DNA of 64,000 nucleotides from Symsagittifera roscoffensis (taxonomy: Eukaryota; Xenacoelomorpha; Acoela; Convolutidae), in assembly GCF_963678635.1 (NCBI RefSeq), contig NC_087064.1:59714338-59778337 (forward strand). The letters run 5' to 3'. Below the pieces are notes generated by a model. That model did not search any database and was not told where the DNA came from. It saw only the letters and a list, made by a program, of their open reading frames with translations. The translations under genes and the position numbers were made by a program. Of this stretch, positions 25,600-35,080 are shown one piece after another. Each line of letters starts with the position of its first letter. Position 1 is the first letter of the stretch.

Positions 25600-27680
25600 A
25601 CAAACAAACATTAGTACTCCACGATTGTTTTTATCAAAGAAGAAAGATATGATCTTATAATTACACTGCAAAGAAAAAAGATAGGATACATTAGATCAAA
25701 AAGCAACTGAAAAAGAAGGCAAAAATTACGAAGCAGAAAGAAATCATAAAATTGAAAATTTCCAAAGATGTTTTTTCGAATCAAAAGCTACAACACCATC
25801 ATTCAAAAAAGGCAAGCACAAAATAACAAATTCAAATGTCGCAAACCAGTATGAGTATACAATTGGAATCAACCAATACGACTTGATGAAAGCGACTTGT
25901 TAACTGTAATTCCACGCCAAAAACAATTCAATACGATGATAACTTTGACAATCACATAATATTTCCTTTCGTCATTGACCCAAAAAACGACCCGTCAAGA
26001 GGACAAGTAACAATTTGTCACAATAAAAACGTATACTTATTCCAAAATGGAAAAAGCGCATGTAGACAAGAATTTCCCGATGTAAAAATTAAAGACGAAT
26101 ACTCGATCGCTACTCACCCGGCATAAGTAATATCACATCACATTAAGATAATTTCACTATTGAAATCCTACTACCAAAATCATCATACCAACCATCATAC
26201 CGAATCCAAACAAAAGATTTTTCAAAACTAGTCTTTTCAAAAAATTTCACAAAATAAATAAAGAACATTCAACATCAAAACTCTCAACGACCAAATTTCA
26301 ATTTTTTCGAATGATGTTTCCGCTATCATTTTGTTTATGTTTCAATATTAGAAACAAACGAGAACTTTTACGTATCTGCACCACAAAAATCCCGACATGC
26401 AATAATAAGACGCGGAAATAACCTTTTTTCACGATTTTTAGGTTCAATTCGTGCAACACTCACTGACAATGAAATATCACAAACAATTAAAATTGATATA
26501 CAAGGAGTCCTGGCATGATTCGTTATAGATTATTTTCAATATAATTCAGACCTCATTTTGCAAGCAAGAAAAATTTCAGACCACAGAATATTGACGAAAC
26601 AATTTTAGTAGACGAAACAGATAATGTACAGGAAGCCGATTGGTCTCATGTTTTATTTTTCAAAATCTCAAATGATATCTCAAGTGCAGCAATTGCAAGT
26701 ATATCAGTACACAGAGAATATTTAAAAGTAGCTCCATTAACAACTGAAACTACACCACTGAATTTTAACACAACTTTAAAGGACAGAACAAATAATAACA
26801 GTTCAAATTCAACGTTCATAAGCACATAAGAAACCCTAAACGGAACCAGAAATCTAAGACAACAAAATATCCAAATTACATAAAACTTTGTAAACAAAAA
26901 AACAATTGAAACATTGCCCACAACAACACAACCAAGTATCTCACCTATACATCCGGCAATTGAAACATGATACATTAAAAACTAAAACTCCATTTCCACA
27001 AAGACCTTACAATCGACAGTCAAACCAACCTTTGTTCTAAAAGATTCGCATATGGACTATCAAGCTTATAGACCATTAACTCAAAAATGTCCATCCAATA
27101 AACGAACATACACTGATGAAATTAACTTTGCAAACCATTATTATGATTTTTTCCACTAGAGAAACTTTAGTTATCTGATAACACGACCACTTTAGACAAC
27201 AAAAAATCAATCTCAAGATCAAAATTATGCCCAAGAGGGTACCAAAAAATCCAATATCTCAATCTGTATGTTTTAACGATATAAGAAAAATTCAAACAAA
27301 CCGCACTTTAAGTTATCACTTTTTTTTTCAACAGAACAGAAACAACTCAAATAACAAATAATTCACATAAAGCCAACCAGACTACTCGGAAGACAAAGAT
27401 TACTTTCATAAAAACCAACAACAGTTTAATAAAAATCAGATGAAACTTTCCAACCAGAAGTTTTTAAACCTTAGATAAAACTCCATCAATCCAGACAAAA
27501 CAACAACTATCCTCTTAAAGATGAAATCAGGCACAACAAAGGACCAACATGCAATCACAAGAGAAAACAAGTTTTGCAAAGTTACCAAACCAAATCAATG
27601 AATGATGAAATTCCACAAAGTTATTAATTACAACAGCAAGAATTAACAAAACAACAACTTAAAAATTTTACACAATTACC
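25600..27680 (+). other. Decayed retrotransposon-derived sequence
   Basis: The segment about 26795-27085 is clearly related to 34780-35075, downstream of the second gag copy, so it belongs to the same Gypsy-like element or its rearranged relative. Plus-strand frames here are shattered by stops. The 109-codon minus-strand frame at 26646-26975 is a shadow. I could not identify pol domains. Confidence 0.45.
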
Positions 27681-27727
27681 AAATACAGCAGAATCACTTC
27701 ATATGACGATGAATCTTATGATATCTT

Positions 27728-27963
27728 ATGGAGGGATCATCTATAACATCTAATAAACCACTAATGGTATTTACAGGAACAGATCCTGAATACTCAGTAT
27801 ATGATTATTTAAATGCTGTCACAGCTAATCTTATATTGAATATAGGCCCAGAACCTGTCAATACTTTACTTCACCAAAATTGGATTCATAGACGCAAAGC
27901 AATATTACAAGCTACACTTGATGGCGCAGCTCAAAAAACGGTTTTCAGTTTTGCCAATAGAGA
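27728..27963 (+). pseudogene. Gypsy-like gag fragment, N-terminal part (interrupted by the 5-kb insertion)
   Basis: The frame contains VFTGTDPEYSVYDYLNAVTA, then HQNWIHRRKAILQATLDGAAQK, a pattern of Gypsy/Ty3-type gag proteins (retrotrans_gag region). It is interrupted after the CCAATAGAGA sequence; the continuation (IKSDWKRFT-like) resumes at 32962. A second copy at 33700-34490 shows the uninterrupted arrangement. Stops and frame breaks in all copies make this a pseudogene. The structural role of gag (particle assembly) is known for the family, not shown here. Confidence 0.7.
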
Positions 27964-27986
27964 CTAGCGGCCCAGCTGAAAGCTGG
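27964..27986 (-). other. Helitron-like 3' terminus: hairpin plus CTAG
   Basis: On the minus strand a stem CCAGCT/AGCTGG with a TTC-type loop is followed by GCCG and the terminal CTAG, then host TCTC. A second, diverged copy of hairpin and flank lies at 28180-28207. Confidence 0.6.
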
Positions 27987-28164
27987 AGAGACCTGTTTGA
28001 TTATTTTAATATTGATTATTTTAAAATTGTTTTAAAATTTCAGGTTTCTCAAGTCGATAGCGCCCTTCCTACGCAAAAAAAGTGAAAGAGAAGCTTATGC
28101 ATTCATTGGTAACGCTTTGGTAAAAGTTTTCATGAGGGAACTTTTCAAGTCCATAGGTGTTTCC

Positions 28165-28210
28165 CTAGACAATAGGGGCCCAGCTGGAAACTGGAGAGAC
28201 CTGTTTGGTT
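28165..28210 (-). repeat. Second copy of the terminal hairpin
   Basis: The plus strand GGCCCAGCTGGAAACTGGAG followed by AGACCTGTTTG matches the terminal hairpin region at 27968-28000. In RNA from the minus strand both copies can fold (one G-U pair here). It may be an older terminus or an internal duplication. Confidence 0.55.
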
Positions 28211-28378
28211 ATTTCAGAAAAAAACGTTATACAAATTTTTGATGAAATCGAATTAGCTAGCGCTTTTTGTTTTATTGAAAAAACGAGTTTGAAAAAATGT
28301 GGGCGTGGGGTGTAAGGTTAGCGAAATCGCAGATTGATTTCGGATGAGTTTTGTAAACTAATGTAGCAAGGTAATTGT

Positions 28379-28454
28379 GTGCATCACTCTGCCAGAATTG
28401 TTATACAATTCTGCCCAGGGAGCGGGACGAGGACCCGGATGCACTTTGCTCCCC
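28379..28454 (-). ncRNA. HDV-like self-cleaving ribozyme (copy 1)
   Basis: Minus-strand 5' to 3' order: P1 GGGGAGC (28454-28448), J1/2 AAA, P2 GTGCATC, P3 GGG, L3 TCCTCGT, P3' CCC, P1' GCTCCCT (ending 28417), GGGC, P4 hairpin AGAATTG/CAATTCT, J4/2 starting GGC, and P2' GATGCAC. This is the nested double-pseudoknot order of the hepatitis-delta-type ribozyme family. It includes a first G-U wobble in P1, an L3 whose CC could pair with the GG of GGGC (P1.1), and the expected catalytic cytosine in J4/2 (28391). Predicted cleavage is 5' of G at 28454. Activity is inferred from structure only. Such ribozymes are known at the 5' ends of several non-LTR retrotransposons. Confidence 0.8.
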
Positions 28455-28617
28455 AGCCTTCTCACAAATGCAACACTCAAAGTCTGGAATTTTCTGATCA
28501 GTCATATAATTAGCGGAAATTTCTCAGTTGTGAGAAGGGCCCCTAGCGGTTTTGCTTGCTGGCAAAGACAACATTGTGGTATTCAAGAAAGCACCTGCGA
28601 CGTAAATCCCAGAAGAA

Positions 28618-28773
28618 AAAGGCTCTTCTGTGTCGTTGTTGATCAAACAAACTCACGATAGAATCAATTCTGATTGTTATGATAAAATTCCAGTGGAAGT
28701 TACTGGCCGTAAGGCATTAAACACTATCCAAACATACTGGAAAAATGTGCAAAAAGCACATGACCATCAATGA
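28618..28773 (+). other. Possible SANT/Myb-like coding remnant
   Basis: A plus-strand frame ending at the TGA 28771-28773 contains VTGRKALNTIQTYWKNVQKA, resembling the third helix region of MADF/Myb-SANT-like DNA-binding domains found in transposon and host proteins. No start, no upstream helices recognised. It may be a fragment of a transposon regulatory ORF or coincidence. Confidence 0.2.
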
Positions 28774-28872
28774 TACTTAAGTGAGCCTTAAGTGAAATTT
28801 GGGATTCATCGAACAGAACAAATACTTCATAGAACAGATACTTTCATGATATTATCAATGTAGAGAAAAATT

Positions 28873-29565
28873 GAAATCACTCAGGATTTGGTGAGGAATG
28901 TACCTGATCTAGAGAAAAACAACAAACTGAATATGTCTTTACAAATCTATTCATTACCATCAATGATTAACATAACGTAAATAATTTAAAAATCATGGAA
29001 ACATTGAAATCTTCCTTCGAAGATTGAAATCACTCAGGATTCGTTGAGGAATGTACCTGATGTAGAGAAAAACAACAAACAGAATATGTCTTTACAAATC
29101 TATTCATGACCATCAATGACTAACATAACGTAAATAATTTAAAATTCATGGAAATATTGAAATCTTTCTTCGAAGATTGAAATCACTCAGGATTCGGTGA
29201 GGAATGTACCTGATGTAGAGAAAAACAACAAACTGAATATGTATTTACAAATCTATTCATGACCATCAATGATTAACATAACGTAAATAATTTAAAAGTC
29301 ATGGAAACATTGAAATCTTCCTTCGAAGATTGAAATCACTCAGGATTTGGTGAGAAATGTACCTGATGTAGAGAAAAACAACAAACTGAATATGTCTTTA
29401 CAAATCTATTAATGACCATCATTGATTAACATAACGTAAATAATTTAAAAATCATGGAAACAATGAAATCTTCCTTCGAAGATTGAGATCACTCAGGATT
29501 TGGTGAGGAATGTACCTGATGCAGAGAAAAACAACAAACTGAATATGTCTTTACAAATCTATTGT
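28873..29565. repeat. 153-bp satellite array, about 4.5 units
   Basis: Units begin GAAATCACTCAGGATT at 28873, 29026, 29179, 29332 and 29485, an exact 153-bp period, and contain the short palindrome CTTCGAAG. The array lies between the two ribozymes. Confidence 0.95.
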
Positions 29566-29761
29566 TGCAAAAAAGAGTAAAAGGAATTTCTGACAAAATG
29601 AAGTTCGTTACAAGTTAAAGTATTACATGAAATTTAGTTGCTACAATGAGTTTTTCAAAGTACGACAAGGCAAGTTAAAGTGAAACTTAAGCGAGCTTTT
29701 CACAGTGTGATAAAGCATGCAAATTATTAATTGAATAAAACAACTTGTTGGTCACCTTGTT

Positions 29762-29837
29762 GTGCATCTCTTCGCCAGAATTGCTAATAAATTCTGCCCG
29801 GGGAACGGGACGAGGACCCAGATGCACATCGTTCCCC
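29762..29837 (-). ncRNA. HDV-like self-cleaving ribozyme (copy 2)
   Basis: Same 76-nt architecture as copy 1: P1 GGGGAAC (29837-29831), J1/2 GAT, P2 GTGCATC, P3 GGG, L3 TCCTCGT, P3' CCC, P1' GTTCCCC, GGGC, P4 AGAATT/AATTCT, J4/2 GGCGAAGA, P2' GATGCAC. Relative to copy 1 a P1 pair changes from G-C to A-T on both strands, a compensatory change that keeps the pseudoknot helix, while L3, GGGC and P2 are unchanged. The catalytic cytosine would be at 29774. The predicted cleavage site is 65 nt downstream of the stop codon of the SGNH gene on the same strand. Confidence 0.85.
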
Positions 29838-29902
29838 ATAAAAACACAATTCAAACAGTTGGAGCACACACAGTTTGGATGATATGATGAAAAATCTTAC
29901 TA

Positions 29903-30428
29903 TTAATTTTTATTCACAGACCTGTGAATAGCCATCGCAGCGAAACGGTAAAGTGCAGGCTCCAAATGAACCCCATCTGCCGCGACACTTTTTTGGCTAA
30001 TGTGTCGAAGGAGGCCAATGTATCCGGAACCATACAACTTTTTAAGTTCCCTATTTAGAAGGACTGCCCGCGCCCGATAGACGTCGTTCTGGCGGGGGAG
30101 GAGAGAACATACAAAAAATCGTCCTCCCCGTTGTTCTAATACACCTCTGAGGACTAGAATTGAAGTAGATAAATGATTAAAGTGAGAGGTACAAATTTTT
30201 AATGATACCTCTGAATTGATCTATGAGCGCATCAGGTGACATTTTCAATACATCATTGCTTCCACACAAGATGACAATGGTGTCGTACTGATCGATTGGC
30301 GCATGTTTTAAGTGATTTATGACCTCCAACAAACGGCAGCCACTCAGTCCATTGAAACAAAAATTGGGAATGTAATGCTGATTACGTTCCAAGCAAACAA
30401 CATGGGACGACCCAATTAGTGTATTCAT
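29903..30428 (-). CDS. SGNH-hydrolase-like protein with a 46-nt intron (copy 1)
   Basis: Exon 1 is 30428-30193 and exon 2 is 30146-29903; the 46-nt intron (30192-30147) has GT..AG ends and restores one frame, giving 159 residues from the ATG at 30428. An open frame extends further upstream without an ATG, so an upstream exon is possible. The SGNH motif blocks are in order: IGSSH near the N-terminus (nucleophile Ser), ILCGSND (block III, Asn), and AADGVHLEP near the C-terminus (Asp and His). The fold is that of small esterases/acyl hydrolases; the substrate is unknown. Proteins of this kind are often carried by retroelements and other mobile DNA. It ends 65 nt before ribozyme copy 2 and lies inside the 5-kb insertion. 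Confidence 0.65.
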
Positions 30429-30689
30429 GAAAGAACTAAAAAGCGATATGTTGACTATAACTGACATCACAAAAACGTTCTGGAACAAACCGACCTGATT
30501 AAAGAGAACTAGCGTAACTCGTGCAACTTCTCGTTGGACTTCTTCGAACCATACAAAAAAACTCAACACAAAGCCAATAGCACCAAGCAAAAGCGAGAAA
30601 ACGTAAGCATAGCGGATTCCATTGTCTAAAAAATACACACAATAAGTATATTGAATCTTTGTTCCAATGCCAAAAAATTTTTTAAAAAA

Positions 30690-31274
30690 CTTTTCCTAAG
30701 TGTACAGCTCTTCCCCGAGACAAATTAAGGACCAGCCGCTTGGGCAGGGGAGTTTCCTACAACCTGGTCTATCGATTAAACCCTTAATCCCAAATCTGGA
30801 TGGGTAGTTTTTGAAGAAATCGAAAAAGTTTGAAAAAATGGCCTAAAAAAACCGAAAAATTGACAATTCCTAAGTTTATAGCTCTTCCCCTAGACAAATT
30901 AGTGACGAGCCGTTTGTGTAGGGGGGGTTCCTACAACCTGGTCTATCGATTAAACCCTTAATCCCAAATCTGGACGGGTAGTTTTTGAGGAAATCGGAAA
31001 GATTTGAAAAAAGGCCAAAAAATTCAAAAAAGTGACTTTTCCTAAGTCTATAGCTCTTCCCCTAGGCAAGTTAAGGACCAGCCGCTTGTGCGGGGGAGTT
31101 TCCTACAACCTGGTCTGTCGATTAAACCCTTAATTCCAAATCTGGATGGGTAGTTTTTGAGGAAATCGAAAATTTCCGAAAAAATAGGCAAACAAATCAA
31201 AAAAGTGACTTTTCCTAAGTCTATAGCTCTTCCCCTAAGCAAATTAGGGACCATCCGCTTGTGCATGGGAATTT
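30690..31274. repeat. About 173-bp satellite array, first block
   Basis: The phrase TTCCTAAGT..ATAGCTCTTCCCC recurs at 30693, 30867, 31039 and 31212 (spacings 174, 172, 173), each followed by CCTACAACCTGGTCTATCGA. Short open frames in it are repeat translations, not genes. Confidence 0.9.
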
Positions 31275-31747
31275 CAGGCTCCAAATGAACCCCATCTGCC
31301 GCGACACTTTTTTGGCTAATGTGTCGAAGGAGGCCAATGTATCCGGAACCATACAACTTTTTAAGTTCCCTATTTAGAAGGACTGCCCGCGCCCGATAGA
31401 CGTCGTTCTGGCGGGGGAGGAGAGAACATACAAAAAATCGTCCTCCCCGTTGTTCTAATACACCTCTGAGGACTAGAATTGAAGTAGATAAATGATTAAA
31501 GTGAGAGGTACAAATTTTTAATGATACCTCTGAATTGATCTATGAGCGCATCAGGTGACATTTTCAATACATCCTTGCTTCCACACAAGATGACAATGGT
31601 GTCGTACTGATCGATTGGCGCATGTTTTAAGTGATTTATGACCTCCAACAAACGGCAGCCACTCAGTCCATTGAAACAAAAATTGGGAATGTAATGCTGA
31701 TTACGTTCCAAGCAAACAACATGGGACGACCCAATTAGTGTATTCAT
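31275..31747 (-). pseudogene. SGNH-hydrolase-like gene, damaged copy 2
   Basis: Exon 1 is 31747-31512, intron 31511-31466 and exon 2 from 31465, mirroring copy 1 at +1319. Two defects are visible. The block III Asn codon has become Lys (CGSKD instead of CGSND). The duplication breakpoint at 31275, just after VHLEP, removes the last 17 codons and replaces them with translated satellite sequence. Loss of block III Asn is expected to impair the oxyanion hole. Confidence 0.7.
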
Positions 31748-32004
31748 GAAAGAACTAAAAAGCGATATGTTGACTATAACTGACATCACAAAAACGTTCT
31801 GGAACAAACCGACCTGATTAAAGAGAACTAGCGTAACTCGTGCAACTTCTCGTTGGACTTCTTCGAACCATACAAAAAAACTCAACACAAAGCCAATAGC
31901 ACCAAGCAAAAGCGAGAAAACGTAAGCATAGCGGATTCCATTGTCTAAAAAATACACACAATAAGTATATTGAATCTTTGTTCCAATGCCAAAAAATTTT
32001 TTAA

Positions 32005-32720
32005 AAAACTTTTCCTAAGTGTACAGCTCTTCCCCGAGACAAATTAAGGACCAGCCGCTTGGGCAGGGGAGTTTCCTACAACCTGGTCTATCGATTAAAC
32101 CCTTAATCCCAAATCTGGATGGGTAGTTTTTGAAGAAATCGAAAAAGTTTGAAAAAATGGCCTAAAAAAAACCGAAAAATTTACAATTCCTAAGTTTATA
32201 GCTCTTCCCCTAGACAAATTAGGGACGAGCTGTTTGTGTAGGGGTGGTTCCTACAACCTGGTCTATCGATTAAACCCTTAATCCCAAATCTGGACGGGTA
32301 GTTTTTGAGGAAATCGGAAAGATTTGAAAAAAAGGCCAAAAAATTCAAAAAAGTGACTTTTCCTAAGTCTATAGCTCTTCCCCTAGGCAAGTTAAGGACC
32401 AGCCGCTTGTGCGGGGGAGTTTCCTACAACCTGGTCTATCGATTAAACCCTTAATTCCAAATCTGGATGGGTAGTTTTTGAGGAAATCGAAAATTTCCGA
32501 AAAAATAGGCAAACAAATCAAAAAAGTGACTTTTCCTAAGTCTATAGCTCTTCCCCTAAGCAAATTAGGGACCATCCGCTTGTGCATGGGAGTTTCCTAC
32601 AACCTGGTCTATCGATTAAACCCTTAATCCCAAATCTGGTTGGGTAGTTTTTGAGGAAATCGAAAATTTCCGAAAAAATTGGCAAAAAGTGAAAAAAAGT
32701 ACCGAGTTGTGAAGCTTTTC
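32005..32720. repeat. About 173-bp satellite array, second block
   Basis: Continuation of the array in the second 1319-bp unit plus one extra unit at 32590-32700. It ends before the A-rich tract at 32870-32930 near the insertion's edge. Confidence 0.85.
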
Positions 32721-32961
32721 TAAGACCGTAGGGGGTGGGGTAGGGTAAAAATTGCCCTAAATTTCATGCAGGCAGGTAGGTGAAACGCTACTGATTCCAT
32801 TGGTACCACTTTTTTGAGAATCTGACGGGTAGTTTTTTGGGAAAGCGAATTTTTCGAAAAAGCGTCTCAAAAAAAAAAATAAAAAAAAAATAAAATAAAC
32901 CAGATCTCATCTGGAAAAAAAAAACGTTTTCATAATACTTGTTTAATCAATCAAACAGGAA

Positions 32962-33655
32962 TTAAATCCGACTGGAAACGATTTACTCGGGAATTCACAA
33001 AAATGTTTGAATCTGAACCAAACGAAAACATCGAAGGGTTCTGTGTATCAAAATTCGCAGACTCACGGACTGAAAAACGGAATTAAAAAACAACTCACTG
33101 TAAGAATAGAAACCTTAGTACCAAAAACTTATATCATAAAAACACATGACTACAGAACTTTTAAAATGACAGAATTTCTAATGAAGACATCAACACCACA
33201 ATTTAAAAAGTAGCAATAAAAATTACATCCATCATCAATACGAGAAACAGATCTTCCGCAAACTAGTAGACAAACTAGAAAAAGCTTAACTCACAATGAA
33301 ATAGAAGCAACAAAAATTTTTAAAACTGCAATATGGAAGTAATATACAAACAACAACCTCACACTTTAACAAAATCCAGCACTCCGATAATGATTTAGCC
33401 GAAAATATTACTCAAACTCTAAACATAAATGAAAAGAATCCAATTGGTAAAGGAAAACCCTCATTCAAAAATGGCGTAACTTATGTCGCAGATACGGACA
33501 AATTATTGCTGATTGCAGAAAAAAAAACAGCAAGATAAATCAAATTGACCACCAAAACACAAAGAACGAAACAAATTTCTCTATCAACACATGAAAAAAG
33601 ACCAGATTCTACCAAACAAGATCATTCAAGGTAACAACAGTTCAGGAAAACCAAA
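32962..33655 (+). pseudogene. Gypsy-like gag, C-terminal part of the interrupted copy
   Basis: Continues gag after the insertion with SDWKRFT-like and LTVRIETLVPKTYI-like peptides, spread over frames with stops. It stops at about 33655 in CCAAATACAG, where a second gag copy begins abruptly, marking a tandem-duplication junction. Confidence 0.6.
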
Positions 33656-34780
33656 TACAGTAGAATCACTTCAAATGAGGATAAATCTTATGATATCTTA
33701 TGGGTGGATCATCTATAACATCTAATAAACCACTTATGGTATTTACAGGAAACCGATCCTGAATACTCAGTATATGATTATTTAAACGCTGTCACAGCTA
33801 ACCTATTATCGAATAGGCCCAGAACCTGTCAATACCTTACTTCACCGAAATTGGATTCACAGACGCACACCAATATTACAAGCTACACTTGATGGCGCAG
33901 CTCAAAAAAAGGTTTTCATTTTTGCCAATAGAGATTACAACCGACTGGAAACGATTTACTCGGGAATTCTCAAAAGAGTTTCATTCTGAACGAAACGAAA
34001 ACATCAAAGATTGCAGACTCACGGACTGAAAAACTAAACTAAAAAATAACTCACAGTAAGAACAGAAACCCTATTACAAAAAGCTTATTCCATAAATACA
34101 CATGACCACAGAAATACTAAAATGACAGAAATTCTAATGAAGACCTTAGCACCACAATTTTAAAAGAAAATAGCAATATATATCACATCCATCATCGATT
34201 CGAGAAACAGATATAGACTTCTGCAAACTTGTAGACAAACTTGAAAAATTTGAAATCACAATGAAATTAGAAGCAGTAAAAATTTTAAAACTACAATATG
34301 TAGGTAATATACATATCTCACACTTTAACAACATCCAGCACTCCGATATTGAGTTAGCCAAAAAAAATACTCAAATTCTAAACATATATAAACAGAACCC
34401 AAATGTTAGAGGAAAACCCTCATTCAAAACTATTGCCGCAGATAAGGAGAAAATCTTGCTGAACGCAGAAAAAATAGCAAGATAAATCAAATAAACCACC
34501 AAAACACACAGAACAAAACAAATCCTTCTACCAACACATGAAAAAGACCAGATTCTACCAAACCAGAACATTCAAAATAACAACAGTTCAGGAAAACCAC
34601 TTCCGACTCCGACTAGCTTTGGTAATAGCAGACCACAATCCCCAAATTCATTTCACTCTAGTAGACGATCACCAGATAATAGAAATTTACATTATTATTC
34701 GCAAAGCAGAATATAAAAGATCATACAATCAAAACAATCAGTACTTAAACAACTATTTCAGATCAAATTCTAACGATCGA
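33656..34780 (+). pseudogene. Gypsy-like gag, second tandem copy (empty site for the insertion)
   Basis: Repeats the gag sequence from the 5' leader (ATGAATCTTATGATATC-like) through ITSNKPLMVFTG, the DWKRFTREF region near 33950, and a longer open piece at 34261-34485 (MKLEAVKILKLQYVG...). Further on is a Ser/Pro-rich stretch with SFHSSRRSPDNRN-type sequence typical of gag C-termini. Several stops and frame changes make it non-functional. Confidence 0.6.
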
Positions 34781-35080
34781 TCAAGTTTAAATTCAACGTT
34801 CATAAGCACATAAGAAACCCTAAACGGAATTAGAAATCTAACACAACAAGATATCAAAACCCCATGACTCTTTGTAAACGAAGAAATAATTGAAACATTG
34901 CACACAACAACACAAAAAATTATCTCACCTATATATCCGACGTTTACAACATGAAACAAAAAAAATGAAACTCCATTTTCTTAAACGACCTTACACTCGA
35001 CTGTCAAACTAACATTTATTCCAAAATATTCGCATATCGACTATCAAGCTTACATCCCAAACAATTCAATTATGCCCAGC
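34780..35080 (+). repeat. Retroelement segment repeated at 26795-27085
   Basis: Shares AACGTTCATAAGCACATAAG, then ATTGAAACATTG, CAACAACACA and TATCTCACCTATA with 26795-27085 in the same order. Likely the protease-side region of the same element. No intact frame. Confidence 0.7.

Larger units (their letters stand above)
29956..32593. repeat. Tandem duplication of a 1319-bp unit
   Basis: Unit 1 is 29956-31274 and unit 2 is 31275-32593, aligned at a constant offset of 1319 through the SGNH gene and the 173-bp array, with only scattered differences. The junction is at 31274/31275, where GGGAATTT meets CAGGCTCC. Confidence 0.95.
27964..32961 (-). mobile_element. 4998-bp insertion with Helitron-like ends, carrying SGNH gene, satellites and HDV-like ribozymes
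   Basis: The gag copy is split between CCAATAGAGA (ending 27963) and TTAAATCCGACTGG (from 32962). The sister gag copy at 33925-33950 reads straight through this point, giving the empty site. Read on the minus strand the insert starts TTCCTGTTTGATTG and ends with hairpin CCAGCTTTCAGCTGG, then GCCG, then CTAG, and sits between host A and T without a duplicated target. A 3' hairpin shortly before CTRR and insertion at A^T are hallmarks of Helitrons. The 5' end lacks a clean TC (it reads TTC), and no Rep/helicase gene is present, so the element would be non-autonomous. Internal tandem arrays are common in Helitron-like elements. Confidence 0.65.

Noticed and set aside
26646-26975. 109-aa minus-strand ORF
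   Set aside because: Antisense to degraded retroelement sequence that repeats at 34.8 kb; the frame is not preserved in the repeat.
28379-28454. Hammerhead, twister or pistol ribozyme
   Set aside because: No CTGATGA/GAAA core and no twister or pistol core; the pseudoknot order fits the HDV family only.
31048-32587. ORFs ending in GLIDRPGCRKLPRTSGW-type sequence
   Set aside because: Translations of the 173-bp satellite, not genes.
28873-32700. CRISPR array
   Set aside because: Repeat units of 153 and about 173 bp are satellites without short repeat-spacer alternation, in a eukaryotic context.
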